The notes under the pieces were generated by a model, which saw only the letters and a program-made list of their open reading frames with translations, searched no databases and had not been told where the DNA came from. The position numbers and the translations under genes were made by a program. This document shows, one piece after another, positions 35,278 through 45,265 of a stretch of DNA of 64,000 bases. Position 1 is the stretch's first letter. Each line of letters opens with the position of its first letter. The stretch comes from Rhizophagus prolifer (lineage: Eukaryota; Glomeromycota; Glomeromycetes; Glomerales; Glomeraceae). The stretch spans positions 1 through 64,000 of the forward strand of contig NQWY01033931.1 in assembly GCA_019425655.1 (NCBI GenBank), read 5' to 3'.

Positions 35278-37085
35278 AATACCTGATTTTCATCGCTGCG
35301 CTGATGATGTCTTTACCGGCACTGGCTGATGCAAATAGTGACGCATTCAATGCCGGGGCGAGTTACGGAAAAGGCAATGCCTCACAGGGAACGGGAAGCC
35401 TGAGTAACCCTGGAGCCGTAACCAGTACGATCCCCGGTTACACCACAAACCCACCTCAAAGCAGTTATTACGGAGGTGTGACCGGTGGCGACAGCGGATT
35501 GAGCAGTAGTGGGCAGACGGCGCTTGGTGCCAGTGAGGCTGGTCAGGCAATTATCAGTTCCGGCACAACCAACCCACCCCCGGCTATCGATCCCAGTGCG
35601 CCTTACATCACTATTGGCAAGCAGGCTGAAGGGGGGGCGGGTTCTGTCCTGGATGGTACAAGCAAACAGTGCACACAAACCGGAATCTCAAAATCCACAT
35701 TTGAATCATACACATGCGAGCGTGATGTTTGGCTCGAGCAAAGTTGCTCCCGGACCGGGACCGCGAGCGGATCCATGGGCGCGCCGGTTGCCACAACGAA
35801 GACGGTAACTATTACAAATGAAAGTTTCATCGGGGATGGACGGACGTTCAGAGTGACCATGCCTGAAAATATGATCGTCACCAGTGCAAAGTTACTGGCC
35901 GATAAATCACTGTTCGGTGCCAGTGGCTCGTTTATGAATACCGGTATCAGTCTCGACGGTACGTCGTCATATGACCTGAATTTTACCGGTAGTGTATCTG
36001 CCGGGCAGATCTTCACCTCCAGTGAATTCTGTAGTAATCAATGTAATGCAGCCACTAAAAGCCTTATTTCTCAGTCATTTGAGAACCAGCATATAGGCTT
36101 CACTCTGATACTGAATACGGTGAGTTACGAACAGACGTTTGTGCCAGCTGTAAAATGGACGGAATCCTGCGCGATTAGCAAAACGGGTGCAGTGAAGACT
36201 GGCTCAACGTGTACAGCAGCTGGCGGTAGCCGTCCGGTCACCGTGGACGGCAATACGTATCAGGTCCAGAGCGATTGCTGGCAGTACACAGATTCCTACC
36301 TGACGAAAGCAAATTCAAATGGTAACTGTGATGCGCTGATGAAAAATACGGCCTGTACCGTAAATTCAACGACCTGTAATCAGAAAACGGGCAGCTACTG
36401 TGAGCATGAGACGCTTACGTATGAATGCCAGACAGTCCACTCATCTGCGGGCCTTGTGTGTGGTGGGCAGTATTTTTGCCAGTCTGGTGAATGCAGCGAT
36501 ACCGATGGTGCCGGGGACAGCGGGTTTGATACCGCTGTGGCCAAACTTGCTGGTCTTGCCTCAGCCGCTGATGACGTGAAAAGCGACACCGTCAACGTCA
36601 AAGCCTTTACCGGACAGGTGATGAGCTGTCGTAAATCAGGCGCTGGATTTTCTAACTGCTGTAAGGACTCCGGCTGGGGACAGGATACCGGGCTGGCTTC
36701 CTGCAATAGTAATGAAATGGCGTTGGGTAAAGCCAAAGCAAAAAAAGTAACCGTCAGTCTGGGTGATCGGTGTGACCATTCAGTTCTCGGCGTTTGCATC
36801 CAGAAAAGCAAAGTGTACTGCGTCTTTGGCGGCATGCTGGCCCGCATCATTCAGGAGCAGGGCCGTCGCGATCAGCTGCACGTGTCATTTGGCAACGGCA
36901 ACAGCCCGAACTGCCGGGGCATTACAGTACCGGAACTGCAGGGTATTAACTTCGACCTCATCAACTTCGCAGATTTCTACGACGATCTGATGGATAACCA
37001 GAAAATACCGGATTCAGCGGTGATGGTTAAACAGGTGAAAGACAGGATCGCCGCCCAGGTGAACCAGCAGACCGGAGGCAAATGA
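35274..37085 (+). CDS. traN: TraN mating-pair stabilisation adhesin
   Basis: A 603-residue outer-membrane protein (602 in F) with a signal peptide (MKYLIFIAALMMSLPALA), a Gly/Ser-rich N-terminus and many cysteines in the C-terminal half (for example NCCKDSGWG, CDHSVLGVC). In F-like plasmids TraN contacts outer-membrane proteins of the recipient and helps set host preference. The start at 35274 gives the signal peptide. Confidence 0.93.
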   Translation: MKYLIFIAALMMSLPALADANSDAFNAGASYGKGNASQGTGSLSNPGAVTSTIPGYTTNPPQSSYYGGVTGGDSGLSSSGQTALGASEAGQAIISSGTTNPPPAIDPSAPYITIGKQAEGGAGSVLDGTSKQCTQTGISKSTFESYTCERDVWLEQSCSRTGTASGSMGAPVATTKTVTITNESFIGDGRTFRVTMPENMIVTSAKLLADKSLFGASGSFMNTGISLDGTSSYDLNFTGSVSAGQIFTSSEFCSNQCNAATKSLISQSFENQHIGFTLILNTVSYEQTFVPAVKWTESCAISKTGAVKTGSTCTAAGGSRPVTVDGNTYQVQSDCWQYTDSYLTKANSNGNCDALMKNTACTVNSTTCNQKTGSYCEHETLTYECQTVHSSAGLVCGGQYFCQSGECSDTDGAGDSGFDTAVAKLAGLASAADDVKSDTVNVKAFTGQVMSCRKSGAGFSNCCKDSGWGQDTGLASCNSNEMALGKAKAKKVTVSLGDRCDHSVLGVCIQKSKVYCVFGGMLARIIQEQGRRDQLHVSFGNGNSPNCRGITVPELQGINFDLINFADFYDDLMDNQKIPDSAVMVKQVKDRIAAQVNQQTGGK

Positions 37086-37867
37086 TGAAATGGCTGATCC
37101 CGCTTCTGCTATTGGGTGCCAGCTTGCCAGCACTGGCGGAGGAAATCATTTCGCCAGCCCCGCCTTTTACCGGCTGGTCCTGGTACAACGAGCCGAAAAA
37201 GAAACCGGAGGCACCGACACCCAAAGCGCCGGAACCTCCGCAGCCTGCCATACCGGACTTGAGTAAAATGTCCGCACTGGAGCAGGCGAAGGTGCTGAAG
37301 GGCTATACGATGGAGGCGCTAAACCGCGCCATTCTGTATCCGACCCGCGAGAACACGGCGACGTTCCTGAAGTGGCAGAAATTCTGGACCGACAGGGGGT
37401 CGATGTTCAGCCAGTCCTTTGCGGCGGCGCAGTTGTCGAATCCTGAGCTGGATTACAACCTGGAGTTTCCGCATTACAACTCCACCGCGCCGCTGGTTCA
37501 GTCACGCGATCAGCAGCTGCGTGACGAGGCCATAGCAAAACTGTCCTCGCAGTACGGTCTGTTTTACTTCTACCGGGGCAGTGACCCTATAGATGCGCAG
37601 ATGGCCGGTGTGGTGGCCGATTTTGCAAAAACCAACCGCATTTCGCTGATACCGGTGTCCATCGATGGCCAGGTTGCACCATCGCTGCCGGACAGCCGCC
37701 CGGACAGCGGCCAGATCAAGGCGATGAATGTCAGTCATTTCCCGGCCCTGTTCCTTGTTGATCCGCGCAGTCGCCAGTTTCAGCCCCTCGCCTGGGGTTT
37801 CATGACGCAGGATGACCTGGCAAAACGCTTCCTTAATGTCTCAAACGGCTTCAAACCCAATTTCTGA
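37082..37867 (+). CDS. traF: TraF assembly protein
   Basis: A 261-residue periplasmic protein with a signal peptide (to ALAE) and a C-terminal thioredoxin-like domain (YGLFYFYRGSDPIDAQM) that lacks the CxxC, as usual in F-type TraF. Starts within the traN stop. Confidence 0.92.
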   Translation: MMKWLIPLLLLGASLPALAEEIISPAPPFTGWSWYNEPKKKPEAPTPKAPEPPQPAIPDLSKMSALEQAKVLKGYTMEALNRAILYPTRENTATFLKWQKFWTDRGSMFSQSFAAAQLSNPELDYNLEFPHYNSTAPLVQSRDQQLRDEAIAKLSSQYGLFYFYRGSDPIDAQMAGVVADFAKTNRISLIPVSIDGQVAPSLPDSRPDSGQIKAMNVSHFPALFLVDPRSRQFQPLAWGFMTQDDLAKRFLNVSNGFKPNF

Positions 37868-37877
37868 GGACTCGATT

Positions 37878-38249
37878 GTGAACATAAAACGTCTTACCGG
37901 CATGGCAACGTCATGTCTCAGTGCGCTGATTTTTTGTTACATCACGGCACCCGGTGTGCTGTTGCTTGCCCTTATGTTATCCGTACCGTCTCCGTCTGCT
38001 CTGTTTGTTAACGCTGCCCGGACGTTTACCGCGACGGTCCCGGCACCGGCTGAACAGCCGCCCACTTCCTGCGCGATAACGCCAGTGGACGATCCTTACC
38101 CTCGCCCGTGCCTGCAGTTAGCGAAACCAGAATCTGACTTTATCCGCAACGTGGACAGGTTTCTGCTGAGGCTTTATCTGTTCATCGCCTTGTTGAGCTG
38201 TCCTTTCTGGTGTCTGTTAAGTTCCCGGCGATCAGCTGACCGGACGTGA
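37878..38249 (+). CDS. two-segment membrane protein, paralogue A
   Basis: A 123-residue protein from GTG 37878 (after GAGGA). Two membrane segments flank a Pro-rich region with two cysteines (TSCAITP, PRPCLQL). It appears related to the next gene (same layout, FCYITAPG against FSFVTAPA). Occupies the trbA/artA/traQ part of the F map. Function unknown. Confidence 0.6.
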   Translation: MNIKRLTGMATSCLSALIFCYITAPGVLLLALMLSVPSPSALFVNAARTFTATVPAPAEQPPTSCAITPVDDPYPRPCLQLAKPESDFIRNVDRFLLRLYLFIALLSCPFWCLLSSRRSADRT

Positions 38250-38288
38250 GACACGTCAGGCCTCCATACCCTTCTTCTGAGGTTCTCC

Positions 38289-38771
38289 ATGAATACCATC
38301 GTTACCGGGCGCACCCTGCGCTCGCTTCGTCGTGCCGTCTGGTTCAGTTTTGTCACTGCGCCGGCACTGGCGCTCTTTTGCGTGTTTATTTTCCTGACTT
38401 TCAACAACTCCCTCGCGGGGACGTTTCTGAACGAAGCCCGTGGTCTGGTTGCTGGTACGCCTGCAGACAAAGTACGGGTGTGTGCGCCGCCTCTTAACAC
38501 AACAGGAGGCGGGCACGTTCAGCCGCCGCCCGTCCTGACGTCCCCGTATGAGCCGGCACTGACGGATGCGCTCGACTGGCAACGGTCAGCCGACAGCAGT
38601 ATCCGGGATGCCTACAAAATCCTGGTCATCATGGGCGCGTTCACATGGTTGTTATGCAACGGCATGGCCGGGTTTAAAGACACCAGGCGCTGGCTGAAGG
38701 GTAAAACCATGAAAATTAACGCTGTCCGGCGGGCAGTTCAGGGCGGGCATGGCAAACAGGATAAGGAATGA
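38289..38771 (+). CDS. two-segment membrane protein, paralogue B
   Basis: A 160-residue protein, same organisation as the previous one: membrane segment around FVTAPALALFCVFIFL, a periplasmic part with RVCAPP, a second segment (ILVIMGAFTWLLCNGMAGF) and a basic C-terminal tail. Probably a tandem duplicate that diverged. Function unknown. Confidence 0.65.
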   Translation: MNTIVTGRTLRSLRRAVWFSFVTAPALALFCVFIFLTFNNSLAGTFLNEARGLVAGTPADKVRVCAPPLNTTGGGHVQPPPVLTSPYEPALTDALDWQRSADSSIRDAYKILVIMGAFTWLLCNGMAGFKDTRRWLKGKTMKINAVRRAVQGGHGKQDKE

Positions 38772-38772
38772 A

Positions 38773-38994
38773 ATGATGAGATCATTATCTGAAATCGTTG
38801 CGTTTTTTGCGGTCGGGATGGTGCTGAAAATACTCAGCGAAATTATCGCGGTATATCCGAATGTCGCGCAGCAGTTGGTTCTCTGGCTGGCGTACTTTTT
38901 GCTGGCCCTCTCAGCAGGGCTGCTTGCCTTCAACCGGTTCTGCTACTGGCGTCGCCGACACAACACCACCCCGGAGGTGCCCCGTGAACGGTAA
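38773..38994 (+). CDS. small membrane protein
   Basis: A 73-residue protein with two hydrophobic segments and a basic tail (RFCYWRRRHN). Tandem ATGs at 38773 and 38776 follow AAGGA. It overlaps the trbB-like gene. It could fill the role of TraQ or a similar chaperone, but no similarity is evident. Confidence 0.55.
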   Translation: MMRSLSEIVAFFAVGMVLKILSEIIAVYPNVAQQLVLWLAYFLLALSAGLLAFNRFCYWRRRHNTTPEVPRER

Positions 38995-39583
38995 AGCCCT
39001 GGTTTCATTGTTACTCCTGTTCCCTCTGCTGGCCTGTGCCGGGGCGCGGGAAGACATTGCGGCCCTTGAAGCGGGCAAAACGGGTGCAACGTCAATGCCT
39101 GCGCCGGTGGCCGCATCGCCTGTCAGTGCGCGAAACCTCATGTCGCTGCCTGATGGCCGCCAGGCCGACATGAAGGATTATGCCGTTGTCCTTTTTATGC
39201 AGTCGCACTGCCAGTACAGCGCGAAGTTTGATCCGGTCCTGAAAAGCTGGGCCGATCAGCATGGTGTTCGGGTGTATCCCTACACACTTGATGGCGGCGG
39301 TGACAGCGCTTATCCGGTGCCGCTGATACCCCGCAAGACAAGCCCGACATCGCCGCTGGCAGATGAGATCATGACGTTCTTTGGTAACGGGCTGCCGATT
39401 GCCACGCCCACGGCTTTTATGGTCAATGTCCATACCCTGAAAGCGTACCCGTTGTCACAGGGGGTCATGGAGATCCCCGCGCTGGAAAACCGCTACGCCA
39501 GTCTGATCCAGGCAGATATGGACCAGGTCAGTCCGCAACAGCTTTCGCCGATGCCAGCGAATGCCCTGGTGACCCCCCAGTAA
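38984..39583 (+). CDS. trbB: TrbB-like thioredoxin-fold protein lacking the second catalytic Cys
   Basis: A 199-residue exported protein started at GTG 38984 (GGAGG seven bases upstream). The N-terminus ends LLACAG and may be a lipobox. The body matches TrbB of F (LPDGRQADMKDYAVVLFMQS, then the cis-Pro loop ATPTAFMV). The active site, normally CxxC, reads CQYS, so it cannot act as a standard disulfide isomerase. Confidence 0.8.
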   Translation: MNGKALVSLLLLFPLLACAGAREDIAALEAGKTGATSMPAPVAASPVSARNLMSLPDGRQADMKDYAVVLFMQSHCQYSAKFDPVLKSWADQHGVRVYPYTLDGGGDSAYPVPLIPRKTSPTSPLADEIMTFFGNGLPIATPTAFMVNVHTLKAYPLSQGVMEIPALENRYASLIQADMDQVSPQQLSPMPANALVTPQ

Positions 39584-39598
39584 TTTCCGGAATTCAAC

Positions 39599-39862
39599 AT
39601 GAACACATCTTTGTATGCACTTACGCATTCCGAGCGCTGCTGGCTGGTTTACAGCGTGGCGTTTCTGCTGTCCTCCGCGTTTTACGGCTCGCTGGCCGGG
39701 CGGGTTGTCAGTGCGATGTCCCGGCCAGATATCAGCATGATCCTGCGTGACTGCCCGGCCCTGCTGCTGATTTCGCTTAGCGCGGGCTTCTTCTTTACCA
39801 CTGTCGGACATTACGCCATCCGGCAGTCCCTGATCATTGCTCAAAAGGAGTCAGTTTCATGA
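39599..39862 (+). CDS. small membrane protein between trbB and traH
   Basis: An 87-residue protein with two hydrophobic segments, in the trbJ/trbF position. A 19-codon frame (39859-39918) links it to traH by overlapping stops and starts and may serve translational coupling. Confidence 0.55.
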   Translation: MNTSLYALTHSERCWLVYSVAFLLSSAFYGSLAGRVVSAMSRPDISMILRDCPALLLISLSAGFFFTTVGHYAIRQSLIIAQKESVS

Positions 39863-39907
39863 AAGTACGGCTAATTACCTTACTGAAAGATGGCCGGAAG
39901 GGGGCTG

Positions 39908-41275
39908 ATGATGATTAAACCTCTTTTGATGGCCGGTCTGGTATTTCTTTCTGGTCTCGCTGTGTCACCGGTGCGGGCTGATGTGAACAGTGACCTGAAT
40001 GGCTTCTTTGGCAGTCTCGGCTACAGCGGCAACGTAACACAGGCTCAGGCATGGCAGGGGCAGGCCGCCGGCTACTTCACCGGCGGTTCTGTCTATCTGC
40101 GTAACCCGGTAAAAAACGTCCAGCTTATTTCAATGCAACTACCGTCGCTCAATGCCGGCTGCGGTGGGATTGATGCATACCTCGGTTCGTTTTCAATGAT
40201 AAGCGGGGAGGAAATCCAGCGCTTTGTGAAGCAGATCATGAGTAACGCCGCCGGGTACGCGTTTGACCTGGCGCTTCAGACGATGGTGCCGGAGCTGAAG
40301 CAGGCCAAAGACTTCCTGCAAAAGCTGGCCAGTGACGTGAATTCGTCAAATATGAGTTCATGTCAGGCTGCGCAGGGCATTATCGGCGGACTGTGGCCTG
40401 TTACGCAGGTATCCCAACAAAAAATCTGCCAGGACATTGCCGGTGAAACCAATATGTTTTCTGACTGGGCGGCGTCACGTCAGGGCTGTACGGTCGGAGG
40501 GCAGGGCGACAACGTTACCAGCAGAGCGTCTGATTCGGAGAAAGATCAGGTGCTGAAAAATAAAAACCTCATCTGGGATGCACTCAGTCGAAATCACCTG
40601 TTCGACAGTAATCAGCAGCTAAAAGAGCTGGTAATGAGTACGGTTGGTTCGATTATCTTCAACAGAACGGGGGACGTTACGATCCTGACGCCACTGGTTG
40701 ATAACCGTGACCTCATAAAAGTGCTGATGCGCGGAGGTGCGGCAAAGGTGTACGGCTGTGATGAGGCAACCCTGTGCCTGACACCTGTGGTGACCACCAT
40801 CACCATTACGGAAAGCAATGGTCTGGTGACGCTGGTGAAAAATCTGATGCTCTCCATGCAGGCGAAGCTGACGGATGACACGGCGCTGACCGATCAGGAG
40901 AAAGGCTTCGTTAATACCACATCAGTCCCGGTACTGAAATATCTCACCAACGCCCAGAGTATGGGGCAGAGCGCGACTTACCTGATTCAGGTTGCTGATT
41001 TTATTGCTCAGGACCTGATGATCCAGTACCTGCAGGAGCTGGTCAAACAGGCCAGCCTGTCAATGGCCGGTAAAAACTGGCCAGAAGATGCCGCGGGGAA
41101 ACTGCGCGACAATGTGATGCATGCGCAGGGCCTGCTGGCCGATATGAAGCTGCAGTCCGCAGCCGATCAGAACGCACTTGATGGCATTGACCGCAATATG
41201 CAGTACCTGCAGCAGCAGGTATCGACCATCGTATCCGGCTCGTACCAGAGCAACTACCACTGGGGCGACCAATGA
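39908..41275 (+). CDS. traH: TraH pilus assembly protein
   Basis: A 455-residue periplasmic protein (458 in F) with a signal peptide ending VRAD, the segment DVNSDLNGFFGSLGYSGNVT and a coiled C-terminal region. ATG 39908 or 39911 follow GGGGG. Part of the F pilus assembly group with traF, traU and traW. Confidence 0.93.
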   Translation: MMIKPLLMAGLVFLSGLAVSPVRADVNSDLNGFFGSLGYSGNVTQAQAWQGQAAGYFTGGSVYLRNPVKNVQLISMQLPSLNAGCGGIDAYLGSFSMISGEEIQRFVKQIMSNAAGYAFDLALQTMVPELKQAKDFLQKLASDVNSSNMSSCQAAQGIIGGLWPVTQVSQQKICQDIAGETNMFSDWAASRQGCTVGGQGDNVTSRASDSEKDQVLKNKNLIWDALSRNHLFDSNQQLKELVMSTVGSIIFNRTGDVTILTPLVDNRDLIKVLMRGGAAKVYGCDEATLCLTPVVTTITITESNGLVTLVKNLMLSMQAKLTDDTALTDQEKGFVNTTSVPVLKYLTNAQSMGQSATYLIQVADFIAQDLMIQYLQELVKQASLSMAGKNWPEDAAGKLRDNVMHAQGLLADMKLQSAADQNALDGIDRNMQYLQQQVSTIVSGSYQSNYHWGDQ

Positions 41276-41314
41276 TGATTTCCTTACATTGCGGCCACGC
41301 TTTGGGGAGGCAGC

Positions 41315-44300
41315 ATGCTTGAGATTTACACGATTTATGGCGGGGGAATGTGGAAATCCGCCCTCGATGCTGTGGTCGGTATTATGGGCAACAGCACCTG
41401 GCGAACCCTGATGCGTATTGCCGGCACCTTTGCAGTCGGTGGGGTGCTGCTTATGTTTATCAAAACCCGTAACCCGATGGAGTTCGTGAAGTGGCTGGCG
41501 GTGTTTATGCTGGTCACCACGGTGCTGGTTGTCCCTAAACGGTCTGTTCAGATTATTGACATTACTGACCCGGCCGCCGTGTGGAAGACAGATAATGTTC
41601 CTGTTGGCCTTGCGGCAATCGCCTCGCTGACCACGTCCATTGGATACCGGATCGCCAGCCTTTACGACATGATGATGGCCCGGCCCGATTCAGTAACCTA
41701 CACCAGAACGGGCATGCTGTTTGGCTCACAGATTGTGGCCGAAACCAGTGATTTCCGTACACAGAATCCGGATCTTGCACAGATGCTTCCCGACTATGTG
41801 GAAAACTGTGTCATCGGCGATATCCTGCTGAACCATAAGTACACCGTCAATCAGTTGCTTAACACGACCGATCCCCTGACGCTTATCACGAGTGATCCCA
41901 GTCCGCTGAGGGGGATATATAAGACTACCAGTGTCACCCGTGAGTTTTTGACCTGCGCGCAGGCAGCAGCGCAAATCAAAACGCTGGCCAACACCGATGC
42001 CCAGCCGGGTAGCGCCAGCTTTGCCTGGCTGACGCAGAAAGTGTTCGGTAACAAAGTGGGCGGGGCGACGTTACTGGCCAATGCGATGGGGGAGAGTTAC
42101 GGATTTTTCTACACCGGTGGCCTGACGGCGGCGCAGATCATGAAAAATAACGTCACCAACGGGGCTATCCGGCAGGGTGTGAAAGGCTTTGCGGCACGAT
42201 CATCAGATACCGCCAACCTGCTCAATCTGGCGACAGAAAGTGCTGCCACAAAACAGCGTCTCAGCTGGGCGGCCGGCAGTGAGCTGGCCACCCGGACCCT
42301 GCCGTTTGCGCAGTCCCTGCTGATGCTGATCCTGGTGTGCCTCTTTCCTTTGGTTATCGCGCTGGCGGCTGCCAACCATACCCTTTTCGGCCTCAACACG
42401 CTGAAAATCTATGTCTGCGGCTTCCTGTATTTCCAGATGTGGCCGGTGATGTTTGCCATTCTCAATTATGCGGCGACGTTCTGGCTGCAGACAAAGACTG
42501 GCGGTACGCCGCTTGTGCTGGCGAACAGTGACGTGGTGGCCCTGCAGCATTCCGATGTGGCAAATCTGGCCGGGTATCTGTCGATGTCCATACCCCTGCT
42601 GGCGTTTTACCTGACGCGCGGTGCCGCCTCCGTCGGTTCGCAGGTGGCGGGCAGCGTACTCAGTTCGGCTGCTTTTGGTTCTGCCGGCGTGGCAGCCTCC
42701 ACTGCTGACGGAAACTGGTCGTTCAATAACATGTCCATGGATAACGTCTCGCAAAACAAAATGGACACAAACCTGTCGCAACGACAGGGACAGCAGACCT
42801 GGCAGGCTGACAATGGTTCCACACAGACCATGACGGCCAGCGGTATGAATGTGATCGATGGTTCCGGCGCCATGTCCAACCTGCCGGTCAACATGCGACT
42901 CAGCCAGCTGGCCAGCAGCGGCTTCCAGGAGCAGGCGAGACTGTCACAGACGCAGGCGCAGACGTCGCTCGATGGCTACAACCACAGCGTCACCAGCGGC
43001 TGGTCACAGCTCTCGCAGCTGTCACACCAGACAGGCAGCAGTGAAACGCTCACGCAGGGGGCTGAAAACAGCCAGTCAATGAATGCGAGTCGCGGGGCCA
43101 GCATTATGATGTCGGCCGCAGAGAGTTACGCGAAGGCGAATAATATCTCGACGCAGGAGGCCTATAACACCCTGATGAGTAAATCGAATGAAGAAAGCTT
43201 TAACGTCGGGATGGGAGGAAAAATTGATACCAGTAAAAGCCTGTGGGGCAAGGCCGGCGAGATGGCGACCGGGGCCAGTGTCAATCTTCATGGTGGCGTA
43301 GACTATAAAGGCGCAATGTCAGCTTCGCACGGTACGCAGACCACTGTCGCCGATGGCATTGATAACCGTCACGATAAAAACAGCCAGATGGTGAACGATT
43401 TCCGCCAGGGCATGGATATGGTGACCAGCGCACGGGTGACCGACAGCGCAAGCCATGCTGAAAATGCCGGGACCAGCGACGTGCAGCAGCTGGCGGCCAC
43501 GCTCAGTGATGCGAAAAGCCAGTATCATCAGTACACGACCAGCGCAACGAAAAGCGATGAGTTCAGCCGGATGGCCAGCCTGTCCCAGAACGAAAGCGCC
43601 AGCCTTGATGCGAACTACACGCAGGAGTTTGTTAACTGGTCTGCCAATAAATACGGTGATAAAGCCCAGGCCATGCTGACCAGCGCGCCGCAGGCCCGCG
43701 AAGCCGCAATGGAGTTTGTGAACGAGCGGCTGAAACCGGAAATTATGGGCGACTATCAGCAGGGCCGTTCTGATCTGCGGTCTGGTGACAACCATGAGGC
43801 CTTCACGTCCGACAGTTCTGCTCCGTCAACAGCAGGAGACGCACCGATAATACAGAGCGAAAACCATGGGGTCAGTCATGGTAGCGAAAACGCGGCACCG
43901 TCGGCTATCCAGGGCAGTAACCTCACCGGCGGGTATCAGCAAAGCGGTGCCCCGCAGTCTGGCATCACCCGTACCGCTCAGGCGCAGCCTGACTATCAGG
44001 GCCGAGTGGAACCGGCTGCGAGTACCATCGAACGGAGCACGCGTTCAGCGATCAATTCCGGACCGCAGAATGAGTCCTCACCGGCGCAGATGCACGGGCA
44101 TGACGATCACGTAGCAGTGACAGGCCATGCTGCCAGCCAGGCGCAACAGGGTGGCGTGCAGGGTCAGACGCAGAATATTACCGGGACGGACAACCTGCCG
44201 GGAAATAAACTGAAGGATGAATTTACGCGCCATCAGGCGGCCCTGAAAGCGCAGTCGGAAACAGGATTTAACGCGCAGCAGGAAATGGCGGGTCGTGTCG

Positions 44301-44536
44301 CAGCAAGGAAAAACTGGAATGAAGAAGAAATTAATAATTCTTCTGACAATATTGAGAAAAACCGATCCACTGTTGAAGCATCCAGTGGTATATTAAAAGG
44401 AGAACATGCAGGTGCCCAGAGTCGGTTTGTTAAGGGCAATGAAGAAGCAAAAGGTAAACAGCATTTAATAACCCAGAAACCAGGCGAGCAGGACTTTCAG
44501 AGTAAGCTTGACGAACTGAGAAAAAAAGCAGGTTAA
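41315..44536 (+). CDS. traG: TraG mating-pair stabilisation and entry-exclusion partner
   Basis: A 1073-residue protein (938 in F). The N-terminal half has several membrane segments (MRIAGTFAVGGVLLMFI; LLMLILVCLFPLVIALA; LYFQMWPVMFAIL) needed for pilus assembly. The Ser/Gln-rich periplasmic C-terminal half mediates mating-pair stability and is the part recognised by TraS. The extra length lies in the low-complexity C-terminal half. Confidence 0.93.
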   Translation: MLEIYTIYGGGMWKSALDAVVGIMGNSTWRTLMRIAGTFAVGGVLLMFIKTRNPMEFVKWLAVFMLVTTVLVVPKRSVQIIDITDPAAVWKTDNVPVGLAAIASLTTSIGYRIASLYDMMMARPDSVTYTRTGMLFGSQIVAETSDFRTQNPDLAQMLPDYVENCVIGDILLNHKYTVNQLLNTTDPLTLITSDPSPLRGIYKTTSVTREFLTCAQAAAQIKTLANTDAQPGSASFAWLTQKVFGNKVGGATLLANAMGESYGFFYTGGLTAAQIMKNNVTNGAIRQGVKGFAARSSDTANLLNLATESAATKQRLSWAAGSELATRTLPFAQSLLMLILVCLFPLVIALAAANHTLFGLNTLKIYVCGFLYFQMWPVMFAILNYAATFWLQTKTGGTPLVLANSDVVALQHSDVANLAGYLSMSIPLLAFYLTRGAASVGSQVAGSVLSSAAFGSAGVAASTADGNWSFNNMSMDNVSQNKMDTNLSQRQGQQTWQADNGSTQTMTASGMNVIDGSGAMSNLPVNMRLSQLASSGFQEQARLSQTQAQTSLDGYNHSVTSGWSQLSQLSHQTGSSETLTQGAENSQSMNASRGASIMMSAAESYAKANNISTQEAYNTLMSKSNEESFNVGMGGKIDTSKSLWGKAGEMATGASVNLHGGVDYKGAMSASHGTQTTVADGIDNRHDKNSQMVNDFRQGMDMVTSARVTDSASHAENAGTSDVQQLAATLSDAKSQYHQYTTSATKSDEFSRMASLSQNESASLDANYTQEFVNWSANKYGDKAQAMLTSAPQAREAAMEFVNERLKPEIMGDYQQGRSDLRSGDNHEAFTSDSSAPSTAGDAPIIQSENHGVSHGSENAAPSAIQGSNLTGGYQQSGAPQSGITRTAQAQPDYQGRVEPAASTIERSTRSAINSGPQNESSPAQMHGHDDHVAVTGHAASQAQQGGVQGQTQNITGTDNLPGNKLKDEFTRHQAALKAQSETGFNAQQEMAGRVAARKNWNEEEINNSSDNIEKNRSTVEASSGILKGEHAGAQSRFVKGNEEAKGKQHLITQKPGEQDFQSKLDELRKKAG

Positions 44537-44548
44537 AGGAGCAGATAT

Positions 44549-45121
44549 ATGGTGATTACGCAAAATGATGTCGGCAACGACATTAAAATGATTACGGACA
44601 GTCTGTCTGATAAAAACAGACCACTTGTTGCCCCCGTCGCTGCCCTGAAAATAGCGATGCTTTGGCCCGGTCTGTGTTTGTTGGCTTATTTAACCGCTTT
44701 TATCTTGGTAATTATATCTTATCCACCTGTTTATGATGCATGGGGTGATCCTGTCAGCATTTTCTGGGATTACAGCTTTGGATTTGCAGCCATGGGTCTA
44801 ACAGTCGCGTTTGGTTTGGCGATCGGGGCAGGCATGTATGGTCCGGCTTTGTTTTACCTGACTATTCCGGAAGACATCAGAAGTAAGTCACTTGTTATCA
44901 GTAACATGAAGATGCTAGTCAAAAAGTTGGGGGCATTTTTCATCATTTGTAATTTTATGCTTGCAGTGGCTGTTTGCTTTTATCGTGACTTAATGTTCGC
45001 CTCACCATTATTGCTGATGTTTTCTTTCATCATTATGCAGGGCATCCTGAGTGCAGAGATGACCCGTTACGGTATCGCGCCGTTAATGAAGAAGATGGTA
45101 TCGCTTGCCAGAAAGATCTAA
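44549..45121 (+). CDS. TraS-like entry-exclusion membrane protein
   Basis: A 190-residue inner-membrane protein with four hydrophobic segments behind AAAGGAG. It lies between traG and traT where F encodes TraS, which blocks redundant transfer. TraS proteins vary greatly, so position and topology are the evidence. Confidence 0.65.
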   Translation: MVITQNDVGNDIKMITDSLSDKNRPLVAPVAALKIAMLWPGLCLLAYLTAFILVIISYPPVYDAWGDPVSIFWDYSFGFAAMGLTVAFGLAIGAGMYGPALFYLTIPEDIRSKSLVISNMKMLVKKLGAFFIICNFMLAVAVCFYRDLMFASPLLLMFSFIIMQGILSAEMTRYGIAPLMKKMVSLARKI

Positions 45122-45142
45122 CTCCGCTTGATTCAAATCAAT

Positions 45143-45175
45143 AAAGCCTCGCTAAACCAGCGGGGCTTTATATTT
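45143..45175 (+). terminator. terminator after the traS-like gene
   Basis: AAAGCCTCGCT and AGCGGGGCTTT (45143-45169) form a hairpin followed by TATATTT. It would reduce read-through into traT, which then needs its own promoter. Confidence 0.65.
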
Positions 45176-45212
45176 CCCGTAAAGAAAAATTCTCTCCTGC
45201 CAATAAGAGTCT

Positions 45213-45234
45213 GGTTAATGGTCTGCCATTAACC
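45213..45234 (+). promoter_or_regulatory. perfect 9-bp inverted repeat upstream of traT
   Basis: GGTTAATGG (45213-45221) and CCATTAACC (45226-45234), 4-base loop, about 30 bases before the traT start. It could regulate traT or fold in its mRNA leader. Confidence 0.4.
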
Positions 45235-45265
45235 GGGACGCTTTGGCTTATACAGGATAACTTCA

